From NCBI GenBank assembly GCA_030017715.1, contig JASEIU010000001.1:520677-584676 (forward strand): DNA of 64,000 nucleotides, in the 5' to 3' direction. A program made the translations under genes and the position numbers. The notes under the pieces were generated by a model that ran no database searches, was not told the origin of the DNA, and saw only the letters and a program-made list of their open reading frames with translations. Source of the DNA: Candidatus Saccharicenans sp. (lineage in GTDB: Bacteria > Acidobacteriota > Aminicenantia > Aminicenantales > Saccharicenantaceae). Numbering within the stretch: position 1 is the stretch's first letter; each line of letters opens with the position of its first letter. Positions 18,259 through 28,009 of this stretch are shown piece by piece.

Positions 18259-19028
18259 CTTACTTTAAGGTATTCGTTCAGCCTGGTTTTCAGAGCTTCT
18301 TTGCCCGACAGCTTTTCAATCTGGCCGCTGGCGGCCAGGGAAATCTCTCCGGTCTGCTCGCTGACCACGATGACCGCGGCATCAGTCTGCTGGGCCAATC
18401 CCAGGGCAGCCAGGTGCCTGGTCCTGGTGGCAAAATTTTCGCCCAGAGTATGGGTCTGGGGCAGTGGCAGCAGGCAGGCGGCGGCGATGATTTTATTGCC
18501 GCGGATGATGACCGCTCCGTCATGCAGGGGAGACCTGGGGAAGAAAATACTGACCAGCAGGTCCCTGGAGACCAGGGCTTCGACCGACGTCCCGCGCTCG
18601 GCATGGGAGGACAGGTCAATTTCCTTTTCGATGGCGATCAGAGCCCCTATTTTCTTTCGGGACATGTAATCCACGGCCTGCAGGATGTCGTCGAGTTTTT
18701 CCTTCAGGGAGTATATCTTTAGAGGTTTGCGAAAAGTCCGGGAACCGATGGCCGCAAAGAAGCGTTTCAGCTCCGACTGGAAAAGGACAATGATGGCGAT
18801 GATCAGATAATTGATGAAGGACTTGATTATCCGGTTGGAGACATACAGCCGAGCCCACTGGGTAAGCAGGAAGAAAAACAGCACCAGCAGGATGCCCCAG
18901 GTAACCTGGTAAGCTCTGGTGTCCTTGATGAGCACGAAAATGGAGTAGAGGATAAAGGCCAGCAGCAGAATGTCCAGGATATCCGTAAACTGCATGTGTT
19001 TCAGTATAATGAGCAGGTTTTCCAGCAT
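18255..19028 (-). CDS. cdaA: Membrane-associated diadenylate cyclase
   Basis: About 257 residues from the ATG at 19028; a TTG at 19037 three codons earlier is possible and would overlap folP by eight bases. Three hydrophobic helices (about 18-35, 45-60 and 70-88) precede a DisA_N cyclase domain with the catalytic motif SPLHDGAVII and the ATP-binding motif FATRTRHLAALGLAQQTDAAVIVVSEQTG. It condenses two ATP into cyclic-di-AMP, a second messenger for osmotic and cell-wall control. The usual RHRAA is written here as TRHLAA, a conservative variation. Position between folP and cdaR matches the common operon. Confidence 0.95.
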   Translation of the reverse strand: MLENLLIILKHMQFTDILDILLLAFILYSIFVLIKDTRAYQVTWGILLVLFFFLLTQWARLYVSNRIIKSFINYLIIAIIVLFQSELKRFFAAIGSRTFRKPLKIYSLKEKLDDILQAVDYMSRKKIGALIAIEKEIDLSSHAERGTSVEALVSRDLLVSIFFPRSPLHDGAVIIRGNKIIAAACLLPLPQTHTLGENFATRTRHLAALGLAQQTDAAVIVVSEQTGEISLAASGQIEKLSGKEALKTRLNEYLKVR

Positions 19029-19029
19029 C

Positions 19030-19923
19030 TTAACCAACCACCCTTTCTTCCTTTACTATAGATTCGGCCACGAGTAAAGCCTTTTTTGTTTCCAGGACGT
19101 CATGAACCCGAACGATGGCCGCTCCCCGGAGCCAGCCCAGGATGGCCGCGGCCAGGGTTCCTTCCAGTCTCCGCTCGGCCGGCTCTTCCAGGATCAGGCC
19201 GAGGAATGATTTTCTGGAAGGCCCGACCAGGATCGGCTTTTCCAGGTCCAGGAAATAATCCAGCCGGTTGAGCAAGGTCAGATTGTGCTGCAAATTCTTG
19301 CCGAAACCGATGCCGGGATCGATGATGATCCGGTCGCCGGCAATTCCGTTCTCTTCAGCCTTTTTTATTCTCTCCAGAAAAAAATTCTTTATCTCTGACA
19401 GAACATCGCCATACTGCGGGTTGAGCTGCATGGTTTCCGGCGTCCCCAGCATGTGCATCAGGATGACCGGAACTCCGGCCCTGGCCGCCACCTTGACCAT
19501 TTCCGGGTCATGTCGCAGAGCGCTGATGTCGTTTACCAGGTCGGCGCCCTCTTCCAGGGCGGCCCCGGCCACCAGGCTCTTTCTGGTGTCTATGGAAATC
19601 AGAGCCCCGGTTCTGGGCCTGAGCCTTTTTATCACCGGGATGACCCTGGCCAGTTCTTCTTCTTCCGGAACTTCTCTGGAGCCGGGCCGGCTGCTTTCTC
19701 CTCCGATGTCCACAATCGCCGCCCCCTGTTCAACCATTTGCAGCGCCCGGTCCACAGCCCGCTCGGGCTCAAGATACTTTCCGCCGTCAGAAAAGGAGTC
19801 AGGAGTGACATTCAGGATTCCGGCCAGCCAGGGTCGGGGCCCGAGAGTCAGTTTCTGCCCCCGGACATCAATGGTATAGAGCCGGTCTTTCGATTGGTGG
19901 TTATTTTTATTAATCTCCGCCAG
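19030..19923 (-). CDS. folP: Dihydropteroate synthase with an apparent CTG start
   Basis: 297 residues if read from CTG at 19921-19923. It joins p-aminobenzoate to the pterin pyrophosphate in folate synthesis. The motifs AGILNVTPDSFSDGGKYL, VDIGGESSRPGS, LISIDTRKS, DLVNDISAL, IIIDPGIGFGKNLQHN and LVGPSRKSFLG are all intact. No in-frame ATG, GTG or TTG exists between an upstream stop (inside the ftsH 3' end) and the invariant GILNVTPDSFSDGG block; the first GTG lies after it, at 19755, and would delete an essential strand and loop. GGGAGG lies seven bases before the CTG; an in-frame ATT at 19914 is the alternative. Confidence 0.88.
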   Translation of the reverse strand: MAEINKNNHQSKDRLYTIDVRGQKLTLGPRPWLAGILNVTPDSFSDGGKYLEPERAVDRALQMVEQGAAIVDIGGESSRPGSREVPEEEELARVIPVIKRLRPRTGALISIDTRKSLVAGAALEEGADLVNDISALRHDPEMVKVAARAGVPVILMHMLGTPETMQLNPQYGDVLSEIKNFFLERIKKAEENGIAGDRIIIDPGIGFGKNLQHNLTLLNRLDYFLDLEKPILVGPSRKSFLGLILEEPAERRLEGTLAAAILGWLRGAAIVRVHDVLETKKALLVAESIVKEERVVG

Positions 19924-19951
19924 GAGCCTTCCTCCCTTTCCCCGAAGGATG

Positions 19952-21811
19952 TTATTCTGATGTCTTATTGAGCGCCAGTTCGTCCGGAGTTATTTCCGGT
20001 CCGGCTTCTTTTCTGGTTTTTGACCGGCCGTCAATCAGCATATTTATTTCATCTGAAGACAGAATTTCCTTTTCCAGCAGAGCCTCGGCAATCTTCAGCA
20101 GTTTATCCCGGTTTTTTTCGATCAGGTCCCGGGCCCGCTGATAGCAGCGATTGATTATCTTTTTTACCTCGGTGTCTATCAGCTCGGCCGTATGTTCGCT
20201 GAAGTTCTTATGGGTGGCCAGTTCCCTGCCGAGAAAAATCAGGTCATCTCGCTCGCCGAAGGACAGGGGGCCGAGTTCCGACATGCCCCACTGGCAGACC
20301 ATCTTCCTGGCAATTTCGGTGGCTTTTTCCAGGTCATTGGCGGCGCCGGTGGTAATCTTGCCCAGTATCATTTCTTCTGTTACCCGGCCGGCCATCAGAA
20401 CAGCCAGCTGAGCCTCAAGATAGTCTTTGGTATAGGTGTAGCGGTCGGACAGAGGCAGTTGCTGGGTTACACCCAGGGCCAGCCCGCGGGGTATGATGGT
20501 GACTTTATGGATGGGGTCAGCCTCCGGGATCAGGGCAGCTACCAGGGCGTGCCCGGCCTCATGAAAGGCTGTGTTTCGTTTGTCCTCGTCGCTGATGATC
20601 ATGCTCCGGCGCTCAACGCCCATTAGCACTTTATCCTTGGCTTCTTCCATATCTTTCATGGTGACGCTGTCCTGGCCTTTCCGGGCGGCCAGCAGAGCCG
20701 CCTCGTTGATTAAATTGGCCAGGTCGGCTCCGGAAAGGCCCGGGGTGGAGCGGGCGATAACCTTCAGGTCGATGTCTTTGGCCAGCGGCACCCGGCGTAC
20801 GTGAACGTTCAATATCTCTTCCCGTCCCTTGACATCAGGCATCGGTACCACGATCCGGCGGTCAAATCTCCCGGGCCGCAGCAGGGCCATGTCCAGGATA
20901 TCTGGTCTGTTGGTGGCGGCGATGATGATGATGCCTTCGTTGGAATCGAACCCGTCCATTTCCACCAGTAGCTGGTTAAGGGTCTGTTCTCTCTCATCAT
21001 GCCCGCCGCCCAGGCCGGCTCCGCGCTGGCGGCCGACGGCGTCGATTTCATCAATGAAAATCAAACAGGGAGCGTGTTTTTTGGCCTGGTCAAACAGGTC
21101 GCGGACCCGGGAAGCACCCACGCCGACAAACATTTCCACAAAGTCTGAGCCGCTGATGGAAAAGAAGGGGACGTTGGCTTCTCCGGCCACGGCTCTGGCC
21201 AGAAGGGTCTTTCCGGTTCCCGGAGCGCCTACCAGCAGAACTCCTTTAGGGATCCTGCCCCCCAGCCTCTGGAACTTGCGGGGGTCTTTCAGGAATTCGA
21301 TAATTTCCTGGAGTTCGACCTTGGCTTCATCCACTCCGGCCACATCCTTGAAGGTAATTTTCTTCTGCAGGGGAGAGAAGAGCTTGGCCCGGCTCTTGCC
21401 GAAGGACATGGCCTTGTTGCCTCCGGCCTGCATCTGCCGCATGAACATGAACCAGAAGAAAATCAGCAGCAGGATGGGAAACCAGTTGAGCAGTAGGGCC
21501 AGCCAGTTGCTGCGAGAGGTGTCCTTGACCACAATGTTGACCTGGTTTTCCCGTAGAACCTTGATCAGGTCGGCATATTGAGGAGGCAGGGTGGTCTTGA
21601 AACCGGTCTGGTCCTTGAGTTTGCCCTGAGCCTGATTGTCCTGGATGGTTACCTCCTGGACGTTTTTCTTCTCCACCTGGTCCATAAACTCGGAAAAGGT
21701 AAATTCCTTAGCTTTGGGACCGGTGGGAAAAAGGCTCCAGAGCAGGATCAAGAGAACGAGTGAAGCCACCCAGAAGATTAGGTTTTTGGGAGATTTATTC
21801 TTTCTGGCCAT
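19952..21811 (-). CDS. ftsH: ATP-dependent membrane zinc protease FtsH
   Basis: 619 residues from [10 protein letters not shown], chosen for TAAGGA eight bases upstream; an open extension to 21868 is unlike the family. Two transmembrane helices (about 10-28 and 103-123) flank a periplasmic domain. The AAA module follows: Walker A GAPGTGKT at 195-202, Walker [11 protein letters not shown], pore-loop and SRH residues [11 protein letters not shown]. The protease zinc site HEAGH lies near residue 420 and the third ligand region around [11 protein letters not shown]. It degrades membrane and short-lived cytosolic proteins, including LpxC and sigma-32 in other bacteria. It is the first gene of the operon; folP begins 28 nt after its stop. 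Confidence 0.98.
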   Translation of the reverse strand: MARKNKSPKNLIFWVASLVLLILLWSLFPTGPKAKEFTFSEFMDQVEKKNVQEVTIQDNQAQGKLKDQTGFKTTLPPQYADLIKVLRENQVNIVVKDTSRSNWLALLLNWFPILLLIFFWFMFMRQMQAGGNKAMSFGKSRAKLFSPLQKKITFKDVAGVDEAKVELQEIIEFLKDPRKFQRLGGRIPKGVLLVGAPGTGKTLLARAVAGEANVPFFSISGSDFVEMFVGVGASRVRDLFDQAKKHAPCLIFIDEIDAVGRQRGAGLGGGHDEREQTLNQLLVEMDGFDSNEGIIIIAATNRPDILDMALLRPGRFDRRIVVPMPDVKGREEILNVHVRRVPLAKDIDLKVIARSTPGLSGADLANLINEAALLAARKGQDSVTMKDMEEAKDKVLMGVERRSMIISDEDKRNTAFHEAGHALVAALIPEADPIHKVTIIPRGLALGVTQQLPLSDRYTYTKDYLEAQLAVLMAGRVTEEMILGKITTGAANDLEKATEIARKMVCQWGMSELGPLSFGERDDLIFLGRELATHKNFSEHTAELIDTEVKKIINRCYQRARDLIEKNRDKLLKIAEALLEKEILSSDEINMLIDGRSKTRKEAGPEITPDELALNKTSE

Positions 21812-21836
21812 TATTTTTATCCTTAAATCACAATTC

Positions 21837-21865
21837 ATTTTAACATGTTTTGTCTGTCTTGTTAA
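21837..21865 (-). promoter_or_regulatory. Probable sigma-70 promoter of the ftsH-pdxJ operon
   Basis: On the minus strand, TTAACA (21860-21865), a 17-nt spacer and TAAAAT (21837-21842) lie just upstream of the ftsH ribosome site. The predicted leader is about 20 nt. Confidence 0.5.
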
Positions 21866-22023
21866 CATTAGAGGAGGAAAGCCGGGCGGATTTGGCCATA
21901 TTTCGCGGCAGAGCCCAGGCCGTGACCCCGACAGTCAGGAGAAGATTCGGGGCAGTCAGGCTGTTGCGGCAGGAGGAGATAGCTCCGAAAATCTCAGTGA
22001 GCCGAGCGGGAGGCCGGGGCCGG

Positions 22024-23739
22024 TCAGAGCCGGTATTTTAAGCCGAGGTAATATCTTTTCTCGAGAGTCTTTTCTTCCAGTTCGTGGACCCGACCCCATC
22101 TTTTGACGCCCTCCATCGAGCCGACGACCGAGAACAGAGTCCGGGGAATCCTGATTTCAAGGCTCAGGCCATAGTGTTTTCTTGAATCTTCAAGGGACGA
22201 ATCGTCGCTCAGCCAGCTCTGGAACCGGTCCCGCCCCTGGAAGGACCAGTAATGAACATAAGCCAGAAAGCCGCTCAACTTCAGATGGCGATAGGTAACT
22301 TCAGCCAGGGCTTCCAGGTCCGGCCCGAAAGCGTAATGGTAACCATAAAACTTCAGTGTGGTTTTCATGCCCTGGATATCATTATCGACTGAAAAAGTAT
22401 TAAGGGGAAGAGAGTTGATCATTCCAAAGCTGGGGTAAGCTTCAGCTTTCAGGCGGAATTTCCACGGGCTTGAGTGCCAGGTGACATCAAGCACCGGCCC
22501 CAGAAAATGAACAGCGGCCAGCTTGTCCCGAAAATCTCGCGGGATTTCAAAATGAAAATCTTCAGGGTGATTGACCGGAATCCGCCCGGCGTCATAGTCG
22601 GTTACCGGTCTTTTGATATTAAGAAAGAAGGCCGACCCGAGCCCGTAATAAAGGCTGAATCCTTTTCTGTCCCAGGATATATTCTGCCTGAAACGCCCGA
22701 CGGGGACAATCCTGGCGGTAATCCCCAGTTCCTCCCTGACAATCCCGTGAAACATGAAGTCGAAGTCCAGCTGGCTGTAGAAGGGGCTGGAAAATTTTTC
22801 GTCCACCCGGCCGGGGAGGCCATAGCTGCTGTCGGTGATTATTCTCGAGTGGAGACTGAGGGCCAGGTTGCCGGTGTTTTCGTTCGGGCTGGCCGAAACC
22901 GGAGAATTCCGGTAACCCAGGAAAAAATATACATCCTGGGCAGCCTGATTGTAATTATGATGGTAGACCGACAGAGGTTTTTTTCGGTCGAGCCAGCCGT
23001 TGACTTTCATTAAGGGATTGAGCCAGGACAGCAGCCGAGCTACCGGGTTCGACGAGTTGCGAAAGTAGCGGCCCATCTGAAACCAGGCTTCTCCCAGCGA
23101 AAGAGCGCCCAGTCCGGTCATTATATTGTCGTTGATGGAAATAACCTCCCGCCATTCGACCAGATATTCCCAGTAAAGAGACCCTCCGACCGAAAATATC
23201 GCCGACTGCCAGAAGCTCAGATTGTTGGTGCGGGCAAACTCATAATAGAGCATCCCGGCTAAGGCGTGGGTCCAGTTCAGGTAGAAGGCGTTGGAATCAA
23301 ACCGCAGGGCTTCGGTGGTAAAAAAACGTCGTTTCTGGTCGGCCCAGGTCAACTCATACTGCCAGTCTTCAATGAAGCGGGAATACTTGATCCAGTAACG
23401 GGCCTGGGAATAGGACATCAGCATGGCCAGTTCCAGACCGGCCCGGCCCCAGCGCGGCCGAAGGTTTCTGGCCCGCTCAAATTCGGGGACTGACAGCAGA
23501 AACGCGCTGGGCTGATTTCCGTTGTTTTCGGAAAGCGAAAAGAGGACAGGATAAGGTTGCGGGTCGCTGCCGGCGCAGGTCAGATTGTTCCTGGCGGAAG
23601 AAGCGAGCGAAAACCCGGCCACGAAATTTTCCACAGTTTTCCGGTTATCTTTTCCGGTTCTGGCGGGGAAAGCCTGGACTGAAAGGAACAGGATAGCGGA
23701 CAACAGCCAGGCGGTCCTTCTGTTATATCCTTGAAACAT
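22024..23739 (-). CDS. DUF3943-like outer-membrane beta-barrel protein
   Basis: 571 residues from MFQGYNRRTAWLL (GGAAAG upstream). A signal peptide ends near QAFPAR. The middle block YLNWTHALAGMLYYEFARTNNLSFWQSAIFSVGGSLYWEYLVEWREVISINDNIMTGLGALSLGEA resembles DUF3943. The C-terminal half consists of alternating amphipathic strands rich in Tyr, Trp and Phe, each ~10 residues (for example RHLKLSGFLAYVHYWSFQ), ending YYLGLKYRL, typical of a beta-barrel. Function unknown. Its stop lies ~210 nt from the divergent ftsH start region. Confidence 0.72.
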   Translation of the reverse strand: MFQGYNRRTAWLLSAILFLSVQAFPARTGKDNRKTVENFVAGFSLASSARNNLTCAGSDPQPYPVLFSLSENNGNQPSAFLLSVPEFERARNLRPRWGRAGLELAMLMSYSQARYWIKYSRFIEDWQYELTWADQKRRFFTTEALRFDSNAFYLNWTHALAGMLYYEFARTNNLSFWQSAIFSVGGSLYWEYLVEWREVISINDNIMTGLGALSLGEAWFQMGRYFRNSSNPVARLLSWLNPLMKVNGWLDRKKPLSVYHHNYNQAAQDVYFFLGYRNSPVSASPNENTGNLALSLHSRIITDSSYGLPGRVDEKFSSPFYSQLDFDFMFHGIVREELGITARIVPVGRFRQNISWDRKGFSLYYGLGSAFFLNIKRPVTDYDAGRIPVNHPEDFHFEIPRDFRDKLAAVHFLGPVLDVTWHSSPWKFRLKAEAYPSFGMINSLPLNTFSVDNDIQGMKTTLKFYGYHYAFGPDLEALAEVTYRHLKLSGFLAYVHYWSFQGRDRFQSWLSDDSSLEDSRKHYGLSLEIRIPRTLFSVVGSMEGVKRWGRVHELEEKTLEKRYYLGLKYRL

Positions 23740-23872
23740 GCTGTTTCTTTCCGACCTGAATTTTTCTCTGGACAAACCGGAGGCCGGTTTTTCAGTCTTT
23801 AAGAATACTCTGACCCTTATAGCCTGTCAACCTGTCTCCGGCCATGGCCGGACCGGTTCTGCCGTCCGCTGC

Positions 23873-24223
23873 TTAACGGCCGGGTTGATCTTTCAGTTCT
23901 TCCAGAAAGGCCACCGCTCTCCTCAGATGCGGGATGACGATGGAACCGCCTACCACCAGGGCGATGGAGAAGGTCTCGAACAGCTCCTCCCGGCTGGCGC
24001 CTTTCTCCAGGGCCTGGATAATATGATATGAAATGCAGTCGTCGCAGCGCAGAACCATAGAGGCTGCCAGCCCCATCAGCTCCTTGGTTTTTTCGTCCAG
24101 GGCTCCGGCCCGGTAAGTCTGTTCGTCCAGGCCGAAAAATCTTTTGATTTCCAGGGTTCCCTGTTCCAGGATCTTCCGGTTCATGTCCTGGCGGAAACGG
24201 ACAAATTCTTCGTATCTGCCCAA
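23873..24223 (-). CDS. AhpD-like carboxymuconolactone decarboxylase family protein
   Basis: 116 residues, starting at TTG (24221-24223) behind a strong AAGGAGG; no in-frame ATG with a site is nearby. The redox motif RCDDCISYHIIQALEKGASREELFETFSIALVVGGS is the AhpD/CMD signature: the CxxC with a nearby His serves as a thiol peroxidase or adaptor in relatives. The segment GALDEKTKELMGLAASMVLRCDDC is the conserved helix leading into the site. The redox partner is unknown. It is transcribed toward the DUF3943 gene with 133 nt between. Confidence 0.9.
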   Translation of the reverse strand: MGRYEEFVRFRQDMNRKILEQGTLEIKRFFGLDEQTYRAGALDEKTKELMGLAASMVLRCDDCISYHIIQALEKGASREELFETFSIALVVGGSIVIPHLRRAVAFLEELKDQPGR

Positions 24224-24420
24224 GCAGTCCTCCTTCAGCCCGGCGGCCGCAAGAGGCTCCCGGGCGGATTAAGTCGTAGTTCGACCAGATTATAACTCAG
24301 GTCGGCCGGAGAGAGGAGTTGGCCCGGGGAAATATTTTTAAGAGCGGACCGCGGGCTGTCCGGCCCGGGTTGCCATTTTGAAAAAATTTTATTCTTCTTA
24401 TATGATACCGAAAGACAAAA

Positions 24421-26568
24421 ATGAGAATTCGGTTAAACTTCGCTCAGGCCAGAAGAGCCGTGGTTATGCCGGTTATGCTGGCCTGCCTGGCCGCCTTTCT
24501 TTCCTGCGGCCAGTCTGCAGACGGTTCCAGTCAGAAAATCAGCTGTCTGATCATAACCATAGATACCCTGAGGGCCGACCGTCTGTCTTCCTTCGGTTCG
24601 GTCAGCGTCAGCACGCCCGGTATCGACCGGATAGCGGCTGAAGGCTTCAAGTTCACCAGGTGTTTTGCTCATACGGTGACCACCCTGCCTTCCCATACCA
24701 ACATCTTCCTGGGGGTGTTGCCGCCCAATCACGGGGTTCATGACAACGCCAATTTCGCAGTCCCGCCCGGGCTGCCCACGCTGGCCGAAATTTTCCGGCA
24801 GGCTGGTTATGAGACAGCCGCTTTTATCGGGGCTTATCCGCTTGACCGGCGGTTCGGTCTGGACCGGGGTTTTTCCCTTTATGATGACGATTACGGAACG
24901 CAGGATTTCAGCCGGCCGGTATTTGTGGAGAGGCCGGCCTCGGAGGTGGTTGACCGGGCGCTCGGCTGGCTGAAGACGGTTTCCAGTCCCTGGTTTCTAT
25001 GGGTTCACGTCTTTGACCCCCATTATCCATATTCGCCGCCTGAACCTTTCCGTTCCGCTTATGCCGACAATCCTTATGATGGAGAAGTGGCCTATGTCGA
25101 CCGGGAGCTGGACCGGCTTTTTTCTTTTCTCAGGCAAACCGGTCTTATCGACCGGACAGTGATCATCCTGACCGGCGACCATGGTGAATCGCTGGGAGAG
25201 CACGGGGAGAAGACACATGGCTACCTGGCCTATAATTCCACCCTGCACGTTCCCTTAATTATCCGGGCTCCGGGTTTTAAGGGAGGCCAGAGCCAGGCGG
25301 CTCCGGTTTCCCATGTCGACCTTTTTCCCACAATTTGTGATTTGCTGGGCCTGAAGAAACCGCCCGGTCTCCAGGGGAGGTCTTTGCTGCCGGCCCTGAA
25401 AGGAAAAAAGCTGTCCGGCGAGAAGATTTATTTTGAATCTCTGTATCCGTATTACAGCCGGGGCTGGGCTCCCATCATCGGTTATATTGATTATCCTTTT
25501 AAGTTCATAGATTCTCCGCTCCCCGAACTCTATAACCTGGAAAAGGATTTTAAGGAGCTCAACAACCTGGCTCCCGGTCGCGACTTGAAGAAAGAGCGTC
25601 AGCTGCTGGCTGCCCTCTGCCAGGCGGCCTCCGGGCCGGAAGCGGAAGCGGCCAGAGTTTCTCCGTCGAGAGAGAGCCTGGAGAGATTGAGGAGCCTGGG
25701 TTATCTGGGAGGCGGATCGGCCGCCAGGCAGGATTTCAAACCTTCGGATGATGTCAAGAGCTTTTTGCCTTATGAAAACCGGGCCGAAGAAGCCATGACT
25801 CTATTTCATCAGAATGGTCGGGTTCAGGAAGCCATTGATCTGCTCCAGGCTAACCTCCGGGAAAAGGGAGACCATGACCTGTCCTACAGTTACCTTTCTT
25901 CGCTCTACCTGGAAACTGGCCGACCGGGGGACGCCCTGGGTGTCCTGAGACGGGGACTGGAAAGGCTGCCCGATAACTATACGATCTTTCTGACCTACAT
26001 TAGCACCCTGCTACAACTCGGGCAGTATGAGGAAGTGGCCGGGTCAGCTGACCGGGCCCGGTCTATTCCCCAGGCTCAGAACGACCCTGAGATCTGGAAT
26101 TCTCTGGGGTCGGCCTTAATCGGGTTGGGAAGGCACGAGGAAGCGCTGGAGTTTCTGGAAAAAGCGCTGGCTGTCGACCCCGATTTTCCGGCCGCCTTAA
26201 GCAATCGGGGATTGGCCCTGTTGATGAAAGCTCGTTCGGGAAAAAACCGTCAGACTCTGGAAAAGGCGATTGACAGTTTCAAGGAAGCTATTTCTAAAAA
26301 CCAGGCCTATGCTCCTGCCTATAACGGCCTGGGAGCTGCTTACAAGACGGCCGGGAATACCGGGGCGGCCATAACCGCCTGGCTGCAGGCGCTGCAGCTT
26401 GATCCCGGGCTGAACCAGGTCCTCTATAACCTTGGTTTTGCCTTTCTGGAAAGGGGCGAAAAAGTCAGGGCCCGGGAATACCTGCTGAAGTATAAAGACA
26501 GAGTCTATCGGTTCCTGTCTCCGGCAGAACAGCGGGAGCTGGATGAACTGATAAAAAGAACACGGTAG
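24421..26568 (+). CDS. Sulfatase-fold phosphatase/transferase with C-terminal TPR repeats
   Basis: 715 residues. A signal sequence ends with a possible lipobox (AAFLSC). Residues ~40-420 have the alkaline-phosphatase/sulfatase fold: IITIDTLRADRLSSFG (metal Asp), THTVTTLPSHTNIFLG-type nucleophile loop, FDPHYPYSPP, TGDHGESLGEHGEKTHG, and GRSLLPALKGK. The nucleophile loop reads T-L-P-S-H rather than C/S-x-P-S-R, so formylglycine modification is not expected and sulfatase activity is unlikely; Thr would be the nucleophile. Residues ~440-715 contain at least six TPR-like helical pairs (PEIWNSLGSALIGLGRHEEALEFLEKAL; YAPAYNGLGAAYKTAGNTGAAI). Probably a periplasm-facing enzyme with a protein-binding arm. 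Confidence 0.85.
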   Translation: MRIRLNFAQARRAVVMPVMLACLAAFLSCGQSADGSSQKISCLIITIDTLRADRLSSFGSVSVSTPGIDRIAAEGFKFTRCFAHTVTTLPSHTNIFLGVLPPNHGVHDNANFAVPPGLPTLAEIFRQAGYETAAFIGAYPLDRRFGLDRGFSLYDDDYGTQDFSRPVFVERPASEVVDRALGWLKTVSSPWFLWVHVFDPHYPYSPPEPFRSAYADNPYDGEVAYVDRELDRLFSFLRQTGLIDRTVIILTGDHGESLGEHGEKTHGYLAYNSTLHVPLIIRAPGFKGGQSQAAPVSHVDLFPTICDLLGLKKPPGLQGRSLLPALKGKKLSGEKIYFESLYPYYSRGWAPIIGYIDYPFKFIDSPLPELYNLEKDFKELNNLAPGRDLKKERQLLAALCQAASGPEAEAARVSPSRESLERLRSLGYLGGGSAARQDFKPSDDVKSFLPYENRAEEAMTLFHQNGRVQEAIDLLQANLREKGDHDLSYSYLSSLYLETGRPGDALGVLRRGLERLPDNYTIFLTYISTLLQLGQYEEVAGSADRARSIPQAQNDPEIWNSLGSALIGLGRHEEALEFLEKALAVDPDFPAALSNRGLALLMKARSGKNRQTLEKAIDSFKEAISKNQAYAPAYNGLGAAYKTAGNTGAAITAWLQALQLDPGLNQVLYNLGFAFLERGEKVRAREYLLKYKDRVYRFLSPAEQRELDELIKRTR

Positions 26569-26617
26569 GAAGCCTCCGGCTTCAATTTGAAAGTTGTAAG
26601 AGAAGGAGCAGAGAAAA

Positions 26618-28009
26618 ATGTCCTTTGACCTTTCCGGGATGACCGCTCGCCTCGATAAACTTTATGAATTCGACCGCCAGCCGGTAACTCCCGATAAGTT
26701 CAAAAAGGGCGCGCTCTTTGCCGGCGTCTTTGCCGGTGAGCATGTGGCGGCCACGGAATTTGTGATCGGGGCCTTTTTCGTCCTTCACGGAATAAAGGCC
26801 TCTGACCTGATTTTCGGCCTGCTGATCGGAAATATGCTGGCGGTGCTGAGCTGGGCTTTTATCTGCGCCCCGATCGCCGTCGATACCAGGCTGACGCTCT
26901 ACTGGTATCTGCGGAAAATTGCCGGGCCCGGGGTGATGGTCATCTACAACCTGGCTAACGCCTTTCTTTATTGCATCCTGGCCGGAGCGATGATTTCGGT
27001 TTCAGCCACCGCGGTCGGACTCGCTTTCGGGATGAAGGTGCCGGGCCTCAATGACATCTGGCCGGCGAACGCGCTCTGGGTGGTCGTCTGTCTGGCGCTG
27101 GGGCTGCTTTTTACCCTGCTGGCGATTCTCGGCTTTGAAAAGCTCAGCCGGTTTGCCGAAGTGGCTTCACCCTGGATTTTTATGGTTTTTATCGCCGGCG
27201 CTCTGGTCACTCTGCCGAAACTGGGAGTGAGGGCTGATTTTTCCAATTTCTGGGAAGTGGCCACGGCGAAAATCTGGAACGGAGTGGCTGAAGCCGGTCA
27301 GGAGAAATTCGGTTTTCTTCACGTGATGTTTTTTGCCTGGTTCTGCAACCTGGCGATGCACATCGGCCTGTCCGATATGGCTCTTTTCCGCTATGCCAGG
27401 AAATGGACCTATGGTTTTTATTCCGCTTTCGGCATGTATTCCGGTCATTTTCTGGCCTGGATATGCTCGGGCATCATGGTAGCGGCCATCGGCCGGGAGA
27501 TGCATCCGGGGAAAATGGCCTTTGAAGCCCTGGGTCTGGCCGGAGCGGCGGCGGTAATGTTAGCCGGCTGGACCACGGCCAATCCGACATTATACCGGGC
27601 CGGACTGGCTCTCCAGACGGTTACCGGCTGGCCGCGCTGGAAGATAACGCTGATCGCCGGCCTGGTGACATCGATTCTTTCCTGCTTTCCGCTTTTTTTT
27701 ATGAAACTTCTCGATTATGTGGCGATTTACGGGCTGGTGTTGATGCCGGTGGGGGCGGTGGTTTTTGCCGAACACTGGCTCTTTCCCCGGCTGGGAATTC
27801 CCCGCTATCTGGCGGAGAGGCGAAAAAAGGTTTTTAACTGGAAGGTTCTGCTGGTCTGGGCCGGCAGCCTGATTTTTGCTTTTCTCCTTCCTATCCATCT
27901 TTATTTTCGCTGGTTGCCGGGTTATTTGTTTGCGCTGGCTTTTTATGTCCTGTTGAACCTTTCAGAGAAAAGGTCAATCGAAGCAGAGGAAAGAACAGAT
28001 GTTAATTAA
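26618..28009 (+). CDS. NCS1-family nucleobase:cation symporter
   Basis: 463 residues and about 12 transmembrane helices. The opening DKFKKGALFAGVFAGEHVAATEFVIGAFFVLHGI and the helix GLLIGNMLAVLSWAFICAPIAVDTRLTLYWYLRKI resemble cytosine/purine permeases (CodB-like). A large periplasmic loop with a Trp/Gly pattern and the later block AAAVMLAGWTTANPTLYRAGLALQTV support the NCS1 assignment; the residue pattern is consistent with a cytosolic N-terminus. The substrate (cytosine, purine, allantoin, hydantoin or thiamine-like) cannot be read. An amidohydrolase of the hydantoinase family is present but ~12 kb away. AGAAGGAGCAG precedes the ATG; a small gene overlaps its 3' end. Confidence 0.85.
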   Translation: MSFDLSGMTARLDKLYEFDRQPVTPDKFKKGALFAGVFAGEHVAATEFVIGAFFVLHGIKASDLIFGLLIGNMLAVLSWAFICAPIAVDTRLTLYWYLRKIAGPGVMVIYNLANAFLYCILAGAMISVSATAVGLAFGMKVPGLNDIWPANALWVVVCLALGLLFTLLAILGFEKLSRFAEVASPWIFMVFIAGALVTLPKLGVRADFSNFWEVATAKIWNGVAEAGQEKFGFLHVMFFAWFCNLAMHIGLSDMALFRYARKWTYGFYSAFGMYSGHFLAWICSGIMVAAIGREMHPGKMAFEALGLAGAAAVMLAGWTTANPTLYRAGLALQTVTGWPRWKITLIAGLVTSILSCFPLFFMKLLDYVAIYGLVLMPVGAVVFAEHWLFPRLGIPRYLAERRKKVFNWKVLLVWAGSLIFAFLLPIHLYFRWLPGYLFALAFYVLLNLSEKRSIEAEERTDVN

